DNA from: Isoetes taiwanensis
Lineage: Eukaryota; Streptophyta; Lycopodiopsida; Isoetales; Isoetaceae
Reading direction: 5' to 3'
Assembly (NCBI GenBank): GCA_021234155.1
Contig: JAJEKV010000133.1
Span: 434,001 to 498,000, forward strand
Length of the DNA: 64,000 nt
The position numbers were made by a program, and so were the translations under genes. Of this stretch, positions 1 through 11,689 are shown piece after piece (the first letter of the stretch is position 1; every line of letters starts with the position of its first letter). The notes beneath the pieces were generated by a model, which saw only the letters and a list, made by a program, of their open reading frames with translations, was not told the origin of the DNA and ran no database searches.

Positions 1-519
1 AAGAAATACAAACACTCTACATGGCAATACTCCGCAGCCACCTCCTAGGCCAATTGACTACAAATGTGTTGGATATGAGCTACTTTGGTGCTTCTTGAAG
101 AAATGGTGGTCTTCTGCCCATGAAACTAGATCCCCAGGGTTATGTCGACGTTCTTAGTCCATTCACATAGCCAATTCACAGTTCCGGAGTGGGAGAGTTG
201 CCCGTCCGTGGGCAGGGGCTTCTGGCACGAGCTACTTCTGGGGGTTTTAAGGACCTTTTTCTGGCATCAACACTCTCCCTCTACGTGATGATACGACGCA
301 ATGTCATTTTCGAATCTGACTACGACATGACCGTTAATGTAGGGTTTACATTATGGAGGTCGAGTTTTGGCCATTTGCACTTGGGATCTGGTCGAGAAGC
401 TGCAATTAAAGACACAAAACAATAGGAACTGACGGAATATAATTTGGATTTATCCTTCTCCCAATGTGGCAATTAGAAGTCAAGAGTGCCTTTTGCAGTA
501 GCAAAATTGTTTGGGATCA
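1..519. other. No recognisable gene
   Basis: I see no gene here. Short open frames exist, for example near 189-425, but none shows a domain, a splice context or a repeat relationship that I recognise. Confidence 0.4.
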
Positions 520-1170
520 TTGTTTGGCATGTTGAAGTCCACATGGCAAGTTTGAGCCACCTCATTAGAGGAAATTTGAGATCTCATTTCGTCCCCATAA
601 GAATCCTCCAATGGAATGGCTACCCTCTATTAACTGCAATTAATGCAGCACCAACAACTTCATTGTTGTTGTTTTTCCCCCATAACTTTTGATCCACTTG
701 TCAAAATGTTGCGGCGTTTGTTGCATTAGATGCGGAATGAAAAGATCTTTCCAATGATATATGGTTATGATGTATTTCAATATGGTCATATGCGTTAACC
801 TTAAAAAAATATGATTTTTTGCTTATTTCCTATATATTTATATCGTAAAAGATGTATGAATGGGTTATCATTAGATAGATCCTGTGAAGACGAACCCATT
901 GCTACAAAAAGTTTTTGAATCGGAGTTCTGGATCAAAAGTTATAATGAAAAAATGATACTACAGATGTTAGTTGCAGCTGCATTAATTACAGGCTGCCAC
1001 ATAATACTGGAATGAGATATACTGGAGCTCTTCTCTTATTGGACAGTTTAAAAAGCTGACATGGCATTTTAAGCATCCCTTAATGGGACAAAATGTGATC
1101 TCATTTTTCCTCTAATGTGGCATGCTGGAGCCCACGTGGCATGTGTGGAGCCAAATGGTAGATCCTAGGA
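520..1170. repeat. Long diverged fold-back (inverted repeat)
   Basis: The left half reads as a diverged reverse complement of the right half. Paired landmarks are TAGAGGAAATTTGAGATCTC near 567 against the complement of 1079-1115, GCAATTAATGCAGC near 640 against its complement near 980, and ATAACTTTTGATCCA near 684 against its complement near 935. Arms are roughly 300 bases with a short centre around 800-840. This is the shape of a fold-back transposon or large MITE. No target duplication was found, so the family is not assigned and the limits are approximate. Confidence 0.5.
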
Positions 1171-2999
1171 GCACAACATTTGGAATGTTGGAGCCACCTT
1201 GGCATGTTAGAGCGGTGGCGTGTTTCAATGCAAGTCAAAATGCGACAGATGAGTGACTTACACGCCTCAGAGCTGCGAATTGGCTCTTCCAACGAACTCA
1301 AGATGTCGACATTACCCTAGGGACCAAGTTCCGTTGGCCGAAGACCGACCAAGAAGTGCCAAAGAACCTCAACTCGAACACACTTGTAGTCTGTGAAGAG
1401 AGTCTAGAAAAGTAGTTTGCGCCATGAGAGGCTATACGTACATGTCACGAGGTTGTGGGGATGTATATATGTGTTACAAACTATTGCATGTCAAGGACAA
1501 GTATATGGCTGTTGAAGGTGTTCCTGGAAAACATTCAAGTGCTTAAGACAAGTTGCTTAAGACCCTCCAAATTGCTTAAGACAACCAATCTATGCAAGAA
1601 ACTTGCAAAAATAATGCAAAGAACTCAAGTTTCAAGTGATTTCCCAAAACCAAGAAAAGGTACTCTCAGCAAAACTTATGCCATGCATAAATAGTCTCAA
1701 TTTTTTATGCCATTTCAATTCAAACAGGTGCTCTAATATGCAAAGAATCTATGATAAAAAATCTAGCCCCAAAACATATGCAGAATCCATTCTATTTTCA
1801 CAATTTGACTAAGTCAAAATAAAGTCAATGTTCCTGACAGAATTCAGATTTGTGCAGAATGAGCAAATGAGATATTTTTTCAATTCTGACACCTAGAGCT
1901 ATCTCTGACACGCTCAAAGCACAATGCATCAGGTTCTCTCAACAAGAAATATGCAAGTGGGACCCCAAAAATCGATTTTCGGCTGACAGACTGTCACTTT
2001 GCAACAATGGCTTAGATGAGTTTTCTGATAATATTTCTTGAATGTTTTTTTTTTTTTTTAAAATGAGTTGTGGCGAGAGGGATAGGAGGAAACCAGGTTT
2101 ATGCAGGCCTAGAGTATATATGCTAGTTTTGTCATTTTCTATTTTTGCACGTATCCCAAGAAATCAATATTGGGGGTCTAAATTTGTCCAAATTCAAATT
2201 TTTCAAAGCCCATTATATTTTGGAATAAGAAAATTTGGATTATAGAGATTTTTTGTTTTTAGGGTAAGAATGGCTAGGGATGGGTGATTTGGCAACAAAG
2301 GTGATGACTTGGCAAGAAAAGGGTGACATGGCAATGTGGGGGTGGTGATGTGGCAAGAAAATAAGCAAACAAAGTTTCTCCTAGTCAAAAACTTTTTGTG
2401 ACATGGTGATGATGTGGGGGTGTCAAAGAAATGTCATGTCAAGGTGTACATTCTCTCTCTATCAGAAAAAAAGGTTTTGGACTTTAGAAATGGATGATGG
2501 ATGAATGGTGTACAATTGACTAGGAAAAATGGTCTTGCTAACTTTGGTCTCGACAAATGGCAATAGTGTATGAGAGGGGAGAAAATGATGTATAAGAGAT
2601 GATTTTTTTTGGGTGGAATGATGGTAGTAATGCCTTGGGAAATAGCAGATCATGCCTAGAAGTAACATCATGCAAAAGCTTGAATCATACAAAGTACCAT
2701 TGAATTTCGAGTGGTCTTCCAAACTTTAACTTTGGGGTCTTCAACTTCTGACTTCCAAGTGTTCAAGATGCTTAGGTGATCAAATGTCCTTCAAGAAATG
2801 CCTATATGATGCCAAACTAGTATCCATCTTTGGTTCTTCATATCAGTGTGTCTTCTACAAGTTGCCAAGTGATGGATATCTTCAAGTTTCACGCTCTACA
2901 AGCTCACACACACATATGTATGAAGTTAAATGCTAGTGAAGTGTGTCAAGCATGCATATAGCTCTTGTATATTTGTGGCAGTAATGGCATGTGGACAAC
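1171..2999. other. No recognisable gene
   Basis: This stretch has no supported gene. It contains short locally repeated phrases such as variants of GATGTGGCAAGAAAA around 2280-2370 and T-rich runs near 2045. Short open frames on both strands lack recognisable features. Confidence 0.35.
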
Positions 3000-3028
3000 T
3001 TGGTCATATATGGATTCTTAGAAAACCA

Positions 3029-3225
3029 TAAAAAAAAACACACCTCAAAAAAAACACTACCTTAAAAAACACCACCTTAAAAAAAAGCATCCCTTCAAAA
3101 AACCATATCACCTGAGAAAACAACATATCCTTAAAAAAGAGACTACACCTCCTTAAGAAAGCACACATTCTTAAAAAAAAAAAGCTACGGCTCCTTAAGA
3201 AAAACTACAGCATATCCTTGAAAAA
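3029..3225. repeat. A-rich degenerate tandem repeat
   Basis: Irregular tandem units of the form CCTTAAAAAA or CACCTTAAAAAA with varying spacers fill this stretch. It looks like an expanded low-complexity tract with no coding content. Confidence 0.6.
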
Positions 3226-3319
3226 TCACACCTCCATATAACTACGTGTAGGTTTTTTCTAAATCTTAAAAAAAACAACCCGTATTTTATTTTTACTGTT
3301 GTTTTCAGCTGTGGACCAA

Positions 3320-4580
3320 ATGTTGGGGTTGTAGTGACCGGGGAGATGCAATTCAGAGTAGTCTCGATGGGTGATGCCATGAGATTGTGTATCCGACAGG
3401 CTATAGTCACGGCAGAGCCCGATTTAGCCCATCTGCAAAGTATGCATAGGAGGGACGGATGGAGTGGTCAACCCTAGCCATTGTCTATAGTCAATCCCGC
3501 CATTGTTATATCTCAGTCTGCTCTATCTTGAGGCCCAGCTGTCAATGTACCTCCTTACGAGTCTGAGCCTAGGTAGGAGCTCTCGTGTTTTATGGCATAT
3601 GTTCAGTCGGGTACGAATCGTGTTCTCTAGCCGCCTATGGAGCTACTAGACCTCGGGAGGGGGAGATGCAACCCTTCCTGCCCCATTGGACCGGGGAGAT
3701 GCAACCTAGAGTAGTCTCGATGGGTGATGCCATGAGATTGTGTCACGCTAGAGCCTGATTTAGCCCATCTGCAAAGTATGCATAGGGCCAACCCTAGCCA
3801 TTGTCTATAGTTAGTCCTGCCATTGCTATATCTCGGTCTGCTCTAACTTGAGGCCCAGCTGTCAATCTACCTCCTTACGAGTCTGGGCCTGGGTAGGAGC
3901 TCTCGTGTTTTATGGAATATTGTTATCTGTGTTGTATCTATAGATGTACGGATGTGCTACCCATCGAGGTAGTTAGATGTATAGTTGTTGTTAATGCTGA
4001 CATTTGTTTATGCTTCTGCTATTATAGGAGCCCATAGAGGAAGGGTGCACAAGGCACCTTCGTATCCCCTTCCTGCACTAGGGACATCCTGGAGTGCGGG
4101 ATAGACGGAGGGCCCATGTGGCCGGAGGGCTGGACGGGGGATTTCCTACGAGGTGTACGGCCGAGCGCCGTATATTTTGTAGGGAGCGTCAGAGCCATGT
4201 TCTTGGTTGACCAAGAACTAGCACTGACCATACCCCTGGCTAAGTTGTCTAACCGGCCTAATAGAGTATGGGATTAAAATTCCACCATTGGACCTCGAAA
4301 ATGGGAGGAATTTTTTTTTTCTTCCAAGTAATGGGGTCGTAAAGATAGGCTAAGTTATTAGATGCAGAGAAAAGAATGGGTCGAATTAACAGTCTAGTAA
4401 AATTGTAGTGGAAATTATACATGAGCATCAAATTTCAGCCAAAATGGGTCGAAGAATTCATCCCAATCCGAGATGCGAGTAAAAAATGGCGCAAATCCAT
4501 AATTAACACATCAAACCATTAGGAAAATTCGAATTTCTAATTATAATAAAGTGATAACTATATATTAACAGTATATATAA
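3320..4580 (+). mobile_element. LTR-retrotransposon fragment (LTR end plus leader)
   Basis: Its sequence is collinear and closely similar to 42230-43205, where the primer-binding site TGGTATCAGAGCC directly follows the shared segment. In this copy the junction reads GGGAGCGTCAGAGCCATG, so about ten bases including most of the binding site are deleted. A block of about 240 bases starting GACCGGGGAGATGCAA occurs twice within the fragment (about 3338-3600 and 3690-3920), whereas the 42-kb copy has it once. No gag or pol frame is visible. This is a decayed, internally duplicated piece of an LTR element. Confidence 0.65.
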
Positions 4581-4842
4581 CTAGTTATGGTGCCCATCGT
4601 TGATGGGCTGGGTTTGTTGGATTTATAGGATTAGCTATCTGGACCTTCCTTGCTCGCGGGCTTCCTCAGCCCAAATGGATCAAATCTCAAAAAATAGAGG
4701 TAGGGGTGATCTCCTACTTGTTTCTGGAGTTGCTTAGGACCGTGCTGAGAACAAAATGTGCCAAGACGAATGTCAAAGCTCCTCGCACCTAAGAGAGAAC
4801 CTTATGGCCCCTAAAGTATGAGGCTTTGCTTGTACTAACTTC

Positions 4843-6303
4843 ATGCATTGCATTTTTAATCTTGCACTTGTTGCATTTGTAAATCATAGATTGAAAATTG
4901 GCATTGAAGATGAGTCCATGAGGGCACTGCAATTTTGCACGATTTACATTGACCTGGACACATTGGACACATTTTGTCAAGCGACTGATATGCGCGTCAA
5001 CTTGGCCAAGACTAAGGTGGTTTTCATATCATCTTCACGACAGCCGAGGATCCCCTCCTTCCGTTACCGAGGGCAGAATGTGGAAGTAGCATCCACATAC
5101 AAATATTTGGGAGTGGAGTTTCCGTCTACTATGCACTGGGACACATCCATACGGCTACGAGTTACGGCGGGCTGGAAAGCACTATATGCAATGCAAAACA
5201 ATAGTCATAGAGCGGAGTTGTATGATTGGACCCATCAGTCACACCTGTTCAAAGTCTTAGTGGAGCCTGTCCTTTTATACGGGGTGGAAGTATGGGGCCC
5301 AGTAGTATCCCTCGCTACTTGGAATGACTTGGAGCAAAAGTGCAAAAGCCTTCTTGGTACGAAGCACTAGGGGTGAAGTCCACAGTCCCATATCAAATTC
5401 TCACCCAGAAATGCGGATTCTTGCCTCTTCGAGGGCCCCTTGATCGCCACATTGTCTATTTTCGGAAGGTGGTCAACATGGACGATGCTCGCCTCCCAAA
5501 ACTAGCTTATATCATGGCAATGGGGCCACAACGCCTCAAGGCTCACGGGAGGGAAAAGAGAGCTCAATGGATGGCTAGATGGAATGTCTGCGGAGCACGG
5601 TGCATACATGTGCAAACAGAGGCAGATCGCCATAGCTTGAGGCAATATCTTGATGCTTGCTTCATCAAAGAAGCTTTGGGATGCCACGCCCTTGAACAGG
5701 TCAAGACAAAGACACTACCAGCCACATAAATCCCACATTGGAACGAGGCCCACAATGCTACCTGCGCACCCACTTGCCCATGAAAAGACGCAGACTCTCA
5801 TTGCCTCCATTCGCCTGAGGGGCACATCATCTTCGAATTGAGACAGGCAGATGGATTGGTGAGCCACGCCGGGGCGTGCTCACACGCCGCCAAATGGGAG
5901 TCATTGAGGATGAATCTCATACCCTTCAAAGTTGCCCAGCATATGATCAAATCCGACGCCATGCCGAGTTGGTCGGGCCCGCCAGCCGCTACATGTGACA
6001 TTGAGCACGCGGCATCCGGGTGCGGATGCTAGGATCATACCTTCAGAGGTCATGGACATGCGAGATCAGCTATGTCCTCGGGCACGCACGTGACATGTAC
6101 ATACACATTTATTTCATGATGATGTATACTTATGCGGTTTGACAAAGATTCTTCTTATTCGCCACGGTTTTCCCTCGAAAACCCTTCTCAAGGGGTTTTT
6201 AACCCGACAAGAATAAGTTTGCTGCGCTCCTTCTGGGTCCCATAGGCCGATTGGTCTCAGTGGACGATAAAAAAACTATTCTATTCTATTCTATTCTTAT
6301 TTA
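4843..6303 (+). mobile_element. LINE, 5'-truncated, reverse-transcriptase C-terminal part and 3' tail
   Basis: A frame at 4843-5370 carries sequence typical of the end of a non-LTR reverse transcriptase: FCQATDMRVNLAKTKVVF, then YLGVEF, a TAGWKALYAMQ segment and EPVLLYGVEVWGP. It continues after a frame change at about 5340 to 5729 and as shorter frames to about 6030. The 3' end at 6276-6303 is a run of TTCTA units, the kind of short tandem tail that some LINE families use instead of poly(A). The endonuclease and the start of the reverse transcriptase, including the YxDD catalytic box, are missing. At least one frameshift and several stops are present, so this is a dead 5'-truncated copy. Confidence 0.75.
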
Positions 6304-8354
6304 ATATGTTTGGGCATACTTCTATCTACACATGGTTCTTACTTTAAGCTTCAAGTTGGTTAAGGATATTCACATGAAGTTGTTGCAATATCTTCTAGCA
6401 ACACCATAATCCTTCTCCTTCCAATGCCAGAAGGGCATGCTGATTTCAAACAAATCATATCATACGCATGTCCAAATCATACCTAAGAGAGCACCTTAGC
6501 TAGACTATGCCAAAAGGTTTTTCGTCTTGCTATTCGAGTCAGAATATCCAAGTACAATAAATGGTGTTTTCCTTAGTTTCACCAAATAAAAGGAAAACAA
6601 AGTCTAGAACTAAGAAGGTAGTTGCAATTAGTTATTTTGTCCTTTCCCCTTTAGCTCCCTATTTAGATTCTTTCTCATCCCTTTCTTCCTCATCAGCTAT
6701 CGTTGCATCTCCTTTCTTCTTCCAAGTGCAATTTTTTTTTTTTTTTTTTTTTGGCTTTGAACTTGTGTTGCTAAAGGCTTAATCAATTTTCTGCAGTCAG
6801 TTTATTGAAAGTCAAAGTTTCTTGAGGAAGATCAGTGGGTCGAATTTGTTGAAAAGAAAAAAATTGTAGAACAGAGGCATAAATAGCCACCCTTATTGAG
6901 AGTGGATTTCGGGCTTCAAATTCATGCGTTGTTATTCAAATAGAAAGGACAAGGCAGTAGAATGTACTTTCATGAAAGAGTTTTTCCTGGAGATTTTGGG
7001 ATAATTTAATGGCATTGGTTTCATGACCTTCCCCATTAATTGATGATCCAGGCAGACAAATTGGCACACATAGGCTGTTTGATCAAGATCGTGACAATCA
7101 TTAGATTCCGTCTTGGTTTCAAGTTTTAGAGAGCAGCATTGCACTCCAGGATCTCATTCCTACAGAGGAGATTCATCGAAAGAATGAGAGAGCATCTGCC
7201 TTCAAGTATCAAGATTTGCAGAGCCATTTGCAGTCTCTGCCCTGGATCTAGTTAATAGAAAAAACGTGATAAATATAACTCTTTAATTTGTAATAGATAG
7301 AACCTAGTTTTATATTTCAGCAACGGATAGACAAAGAGTGGCAAATTCATCAGACTTGGGAGATTTTTCTGATAAGCGGCGCTGTTCTGAATCTATTGCT
7401 AGATTTTTATCCCCAATGTTAGAAGTAGTATGTTGAATCAGTTAGAAGGTATTTGTTTAAATGACTGTTGTCCTAAATCAATAAGCACGTCTCTGTCTAG
7501 TTCTCGGCTTCTTCAAACAGCTTCGGCTTTTTATTTAACCTAAATAATTGCAGAGACCTAGACTAGTTTTGCCCTTTTTGATCTTTAACTTCACTTGGGC
7601 CTTTGTTTTAGTAATTTAAGTTGTTATCGTGTTAGATTGTTAAAGAATAATAAAAGATTTGGCAAAACAGAATCAGATTAATATACTTGTAAGTGAGTTT
7701 AGGCGCTGCACCTATAAAAGCACCACCCAAAAATTGGAGAATGGCCTTGGGCTTTTGCCTCTTAATTCTTGGGGGGCTGTATAGTATGCAGTCTCCTACC
7801 TGATGAAATGAAACCAACCCTCTTTCAAACACTTGAGGAGGTTGGAATGCAGCTGCCACAACTGCCCTTCTATGATTCCTGCTCAATATCGAACATGCAT
7901 TGGATGGCCAGGCCAAGCTGGGACCATTTTTCAGGGCACAACCGGAATTAACAAAGGAGTCTTTGTGCAGCTAGCTGAGCGGTCTTTATGCAGCTAGAGA
8001 TAAGCTGGAACTATAGCCACCATCGCCAGAACACCGGTTAGCCGGTTTCCAGAGTGGCTGCTAGCAACAGAAATGACCGCCAGTTTACAGCTAATAATAG
8101 GTTTCGAGCAGGAGCAGTTATTGGCATATTTCGGGCATATACTGGCACATACTTGGAATATGCCACAAATCCACATGGACGAGGGTTTCCCCCTAGGGGC
8201 AACCCAACAAAGATACGTCTAGATGTATGAAGTTAGTCCTCATACTGCTAGTATATGGGGGCCTTCATGCTAACCCTTTTGGCATAGTCTAGCCTTTAAT
8301 GCTGTGCACAATATTTGGGGCCGAAGTGACTCCCATCCCTATTTGCATATTTGC
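6304..8354. other. No recognisable gene
   Basis: No gene is supported. There is a T run of about 21 bases at 6731-6751 and TE-like AT-rich sequence. Short open frames (for example 6561-6782, 7632-7916 and 7769-7951) overlap on opposite strands and resemble no family that I know. Confidence 0.35.
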
Positions 8355-8690
8355 CCTTTATTCCAAGATCTACACCGTACATAGCAATCCTCGTTTGTGG
8401 GGTACGCATGTACAAATTTTTGTATACTGTATATTAAGGTTTGCAAAATACTATAAGGTTTGAGAGAATGTACTTAATGGTGTTAATTTTGTACATGTAT
8501 TATAAATATATTTTTGGGCTCTCGCCCCTCTACGTGACCCCCTGGTGAATATGCACCCAAACCAAAGGGGGTTTAAGGGGGATTTTAATTCAAATGTGTT
8601 AAATGCAATAGTTTATGTTAATAATGTTAATGGTAGTTGTGTGTTGATTGTTATATTAAAAAAAAATTTGGGCCCTTCGTTGTCATGCAT
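8355..8690 (+). repeat. Dispersed repeat, partner at 36026-36440
   Basis: Collinear similarity to 36026-36440 on the same strand. Landmarks are CACCGTACATAGCAATCCTC, TCGTTTGTGGGGTA, a phrase close to GGGCTCTCGCCC, GAATATGCACC, and AACCAAAGGGGG before a GT/TTAATG-rich tract. No coding capacity is visible. It is probably the end of an unidentified transposable element family. Confidence 0.6.
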
Positions 8691-8819
8691 ATGCTAGTGA
8701 TGGCCACAACCAATACCATCCCACCTGGGGTTCCAAAACCGATGCAAAGTACCACAAATATTCAAGCACGCTATCCACATTTTTATTCACATGGACTATG
8801 AGTCGTATTACAACTTGAG

Positions 8820-10036
8820 GTCCTCGGGCCGCAATGGGCTACCATTAGATTGAGACAAAAAAAGAACATGCTCTCAAACATGAAATATGACTGATCCCCG
8901 GAAAGCAATGTCATTATTTTCTCGATTTTACTATTTGCGAGACTCGTGGTACCGACTTTAGATTCGTGGAAAATTTTAATACACATAGCTATAAGCCTCC
9001 GCTAAGACCGCCCATCTTCTTTAGTAAGGCTTTCAATCTTTATTCAAAATCAAATGCATCGTGTCGGGAATATGTTGTTGCTGCTTCTGAACAACAAAAC
9101 CACTTTCCCCTCAAAGATAAATACAAATCGCTGACGTGACAACAAAGTTACTTCCAGCTTTTTGAACGGAAAAAAAGTTTACATACATTTGCGAATAAAC
9201 ATAATGGAAGAACTTGAGAGATAAGAAGAAGAATTGCATACCGTGCAAAGGGCATGGTGTTGGCCGGATTTGGCTCGTTATGTATCCTCGCGCTTGCGCT
9301 GAGAATCACAAATATCTTGATGACTTGCACTTTGGTGTTCGCAAGTGGAATGCTATATGCTTGGAAGACCCAACCTATAAAAGGCAAGCATTAAATTTGT
9401 ATCTGCTGGACCCCTTTTCCACATAAGGATATTCGAATATCAAATTCAAGCAACATGCAGAGAAACACAAAAAAGGATATATATTCTTGATACCTGATTG
9501 GAGTAACATACACTGCAAACTCATGTTCTTGGATGCCTTTCGTCTTCATTGAGCCTGCTTTTTGAATTATGAGCTGCCATAGATAGATGGCCATTGAATA
9601 AATGTCTCGAAATGCCTAAAGCACATCATTTTCCCTCGTGCAATGGGCTACCAAGAGCTTGAGACAAAAAGAACATGCTCTCAAACATGAAATATGACCC
9701 CATTCCATGGAAAGCCTCCGCTAAGATCGCCCATCTTCTTTAGTAAGGCTTTCAATCTTTATTCAAATCAAATGCATGGTGTCAATAATTCATTGTTATG
9801 CGCTTCTGGGAACAACAAAACCACTTTCCCCGCAGCAGATAAATACAAATCAGCGGACCGACAACAAAGTTACTTCCAAAGATAAGGATATTCGAATATT
9901 AAATTCAAGCAACATACGTGACAAAACACAAAAAGGATATATATTCTTGGATACCTGATTGGAGGAACATACACTGCAAGCTCATGTTCTTGGATGCCTT
10001 TCATCTTCATTGAGCCTGTTTTTTGAATTATGAGGT
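8820..10036. repeat. Local segmental duplication (two copies, trace of a third)
   Basis: Segment 8829-9560 and segment 9640-10036 share ordered blocks: GAACATGCTCTCAAACATGA, AAGCCTCCGCTAAGA, CATCTTCTTTAGTAAGGC, AACCACTTTCCCC, then AAGGATATATATTCTTG. The second copy lacks an internal part of the first (about 9160-9420). A shorter related phrase, CCTAAAGCATATCATTTTCC, recurs near 11040. No coding role is apparent. The copies appear to have arisen by unequal exchange or replication slippage. Confidence 0.65.
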
Positions 10037-11689
10037 GCCCCCATGAGCACCCTCAGAAATACCAAAATTATTCGTAACTAAAATATACAATCGTAAAAAA
10101 CTTCGATATCATCACCGAATAAATGCTTGAAAGATTAAAAACCGCTTGAGTTGGAATCAGATCTTGACACAAAAGGGATTCCCATTTTTCAATCGATTGT
10201 TTTAGGCCTCAACGGTTAGGAAATGCCGCATCTTCTCATTGCATATCCATAGAAAAGCTGGTAGGTATAATTGAGGATGCATGTGTTCACTCAATGCATC
10301 GGGTGGAGATCCTAAAGTATATAACAAATCTATAGCTGCTCCCTACAAAGAACCAATCGGAATATCATAAAATAAGGGTCATAGCTCATCTAACTCATAC
10401 TCAATCGCTATATGATCTCCCTCCACAAACTTATTGGAACCACAAGAGGGAAAACAAGAAGATTCAACCTCCTACTTGTTCGAAAGTGCCCGATATTAGA
10501 TCGCCGAATCACCATCGTAAAGTGGATTGAAGTTCATCTACCATAATGGCCATTCCTTGCTAGTCTGCTAGTGAATAACCGCTCTAATCTACCCGCTTCA
10601 AGCCCCATTTGTGGTGTCGCCAGACAACCCTTGTTACAAATGCTTTGCAATGTTTCCATCCGCACATGAGAGCATAATTACAAGTATATTGAACAGCAAC
10701 ATAGCCGTAATGCATCTCCTAGTCGTGCAGCTTCGCCGCAGAGCATTAAACACGAGGAATCACTTTCCGCAGTAGAGTGTGAGTCAAAATCGACATTGAC
10801 CATCATTTTGACCAAGCTAAGTGATGTAAGATTTCAACCACACACCGTCAACGGCGACAATCAAGCTACGATCTCGAAAAACCAGATCATGAGTGTAATA
10901 GATTGAAAGTATTTCCGTGCGGTGGATTCTTCTCGATCAACATCAACCAAGGCATTGAGATGATAAAGTCCTTGTTGTCACTTCTTCAAGCCGGTTTGGA
11001 TACACACTTCAAAGGCCATTGAAATAAACGCCCCGGAATGCCTAAAGCATATCATTTTCCTCAAGCAATGGAAACTGCGGCACCCCTTCATCATTCTCGC
11101 AAAACCGCCTATTTAGAAGCTCGCTTACATCGTTAGGGTCTATGCAAACCGGGATGTCGTTGAAGCAAATAGAATCTTGAGATCATATAAGAAAAGGTCG
11201 ATAACAAAAAATGGGCGCCCACCAAGATAATGAAACGCCCCGCACCTAGCAATCCCGAAATGCCGGGTATACACCAGCAAAGAAACGCCCCCATCGCAAT
11301 CTAATCCGGCTTTATGAGCGGTCCTGCCCTCCATGGAGCCCTATCCAAAGCTTCAAACTAAAAAACCATGAACCCTAAAATGAAAACCCTCGAGGCCTGC
11401 ATGCACATGTCCCAAATACACAAGGAAAAAAAAAATACATGGGTGCTTACCATTGAAGGAAAATATAAAAATCATTGCCGGCGTATGCGCACTCTAGATG
11501 TACGCATTAGTACATCTATTTTAATACGCCACCAAATCATATAAAAACCTTAGAGAAAAAAGTATAAAAATACAAAAGCAACCCCCTGTTATTGTGCTAC
11601 ATATTTACATCACCCAATTACTTTCCATGTATGCCAAAATATTTAATTTGCCGCATTATCTTTAATATTTCACACACGAGACTCAAATT
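10037..11689. other. No recognisable gene; short dispersed repeat near 11485-11560
   Basis: No gene is supported. About 75 bases from 11489 (CACTCTAGATGTACGCATTA and downstream) recur at 37203-37270 on the same strand, marking a dispersed repeat of unknown type. Confidence 0.4.
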
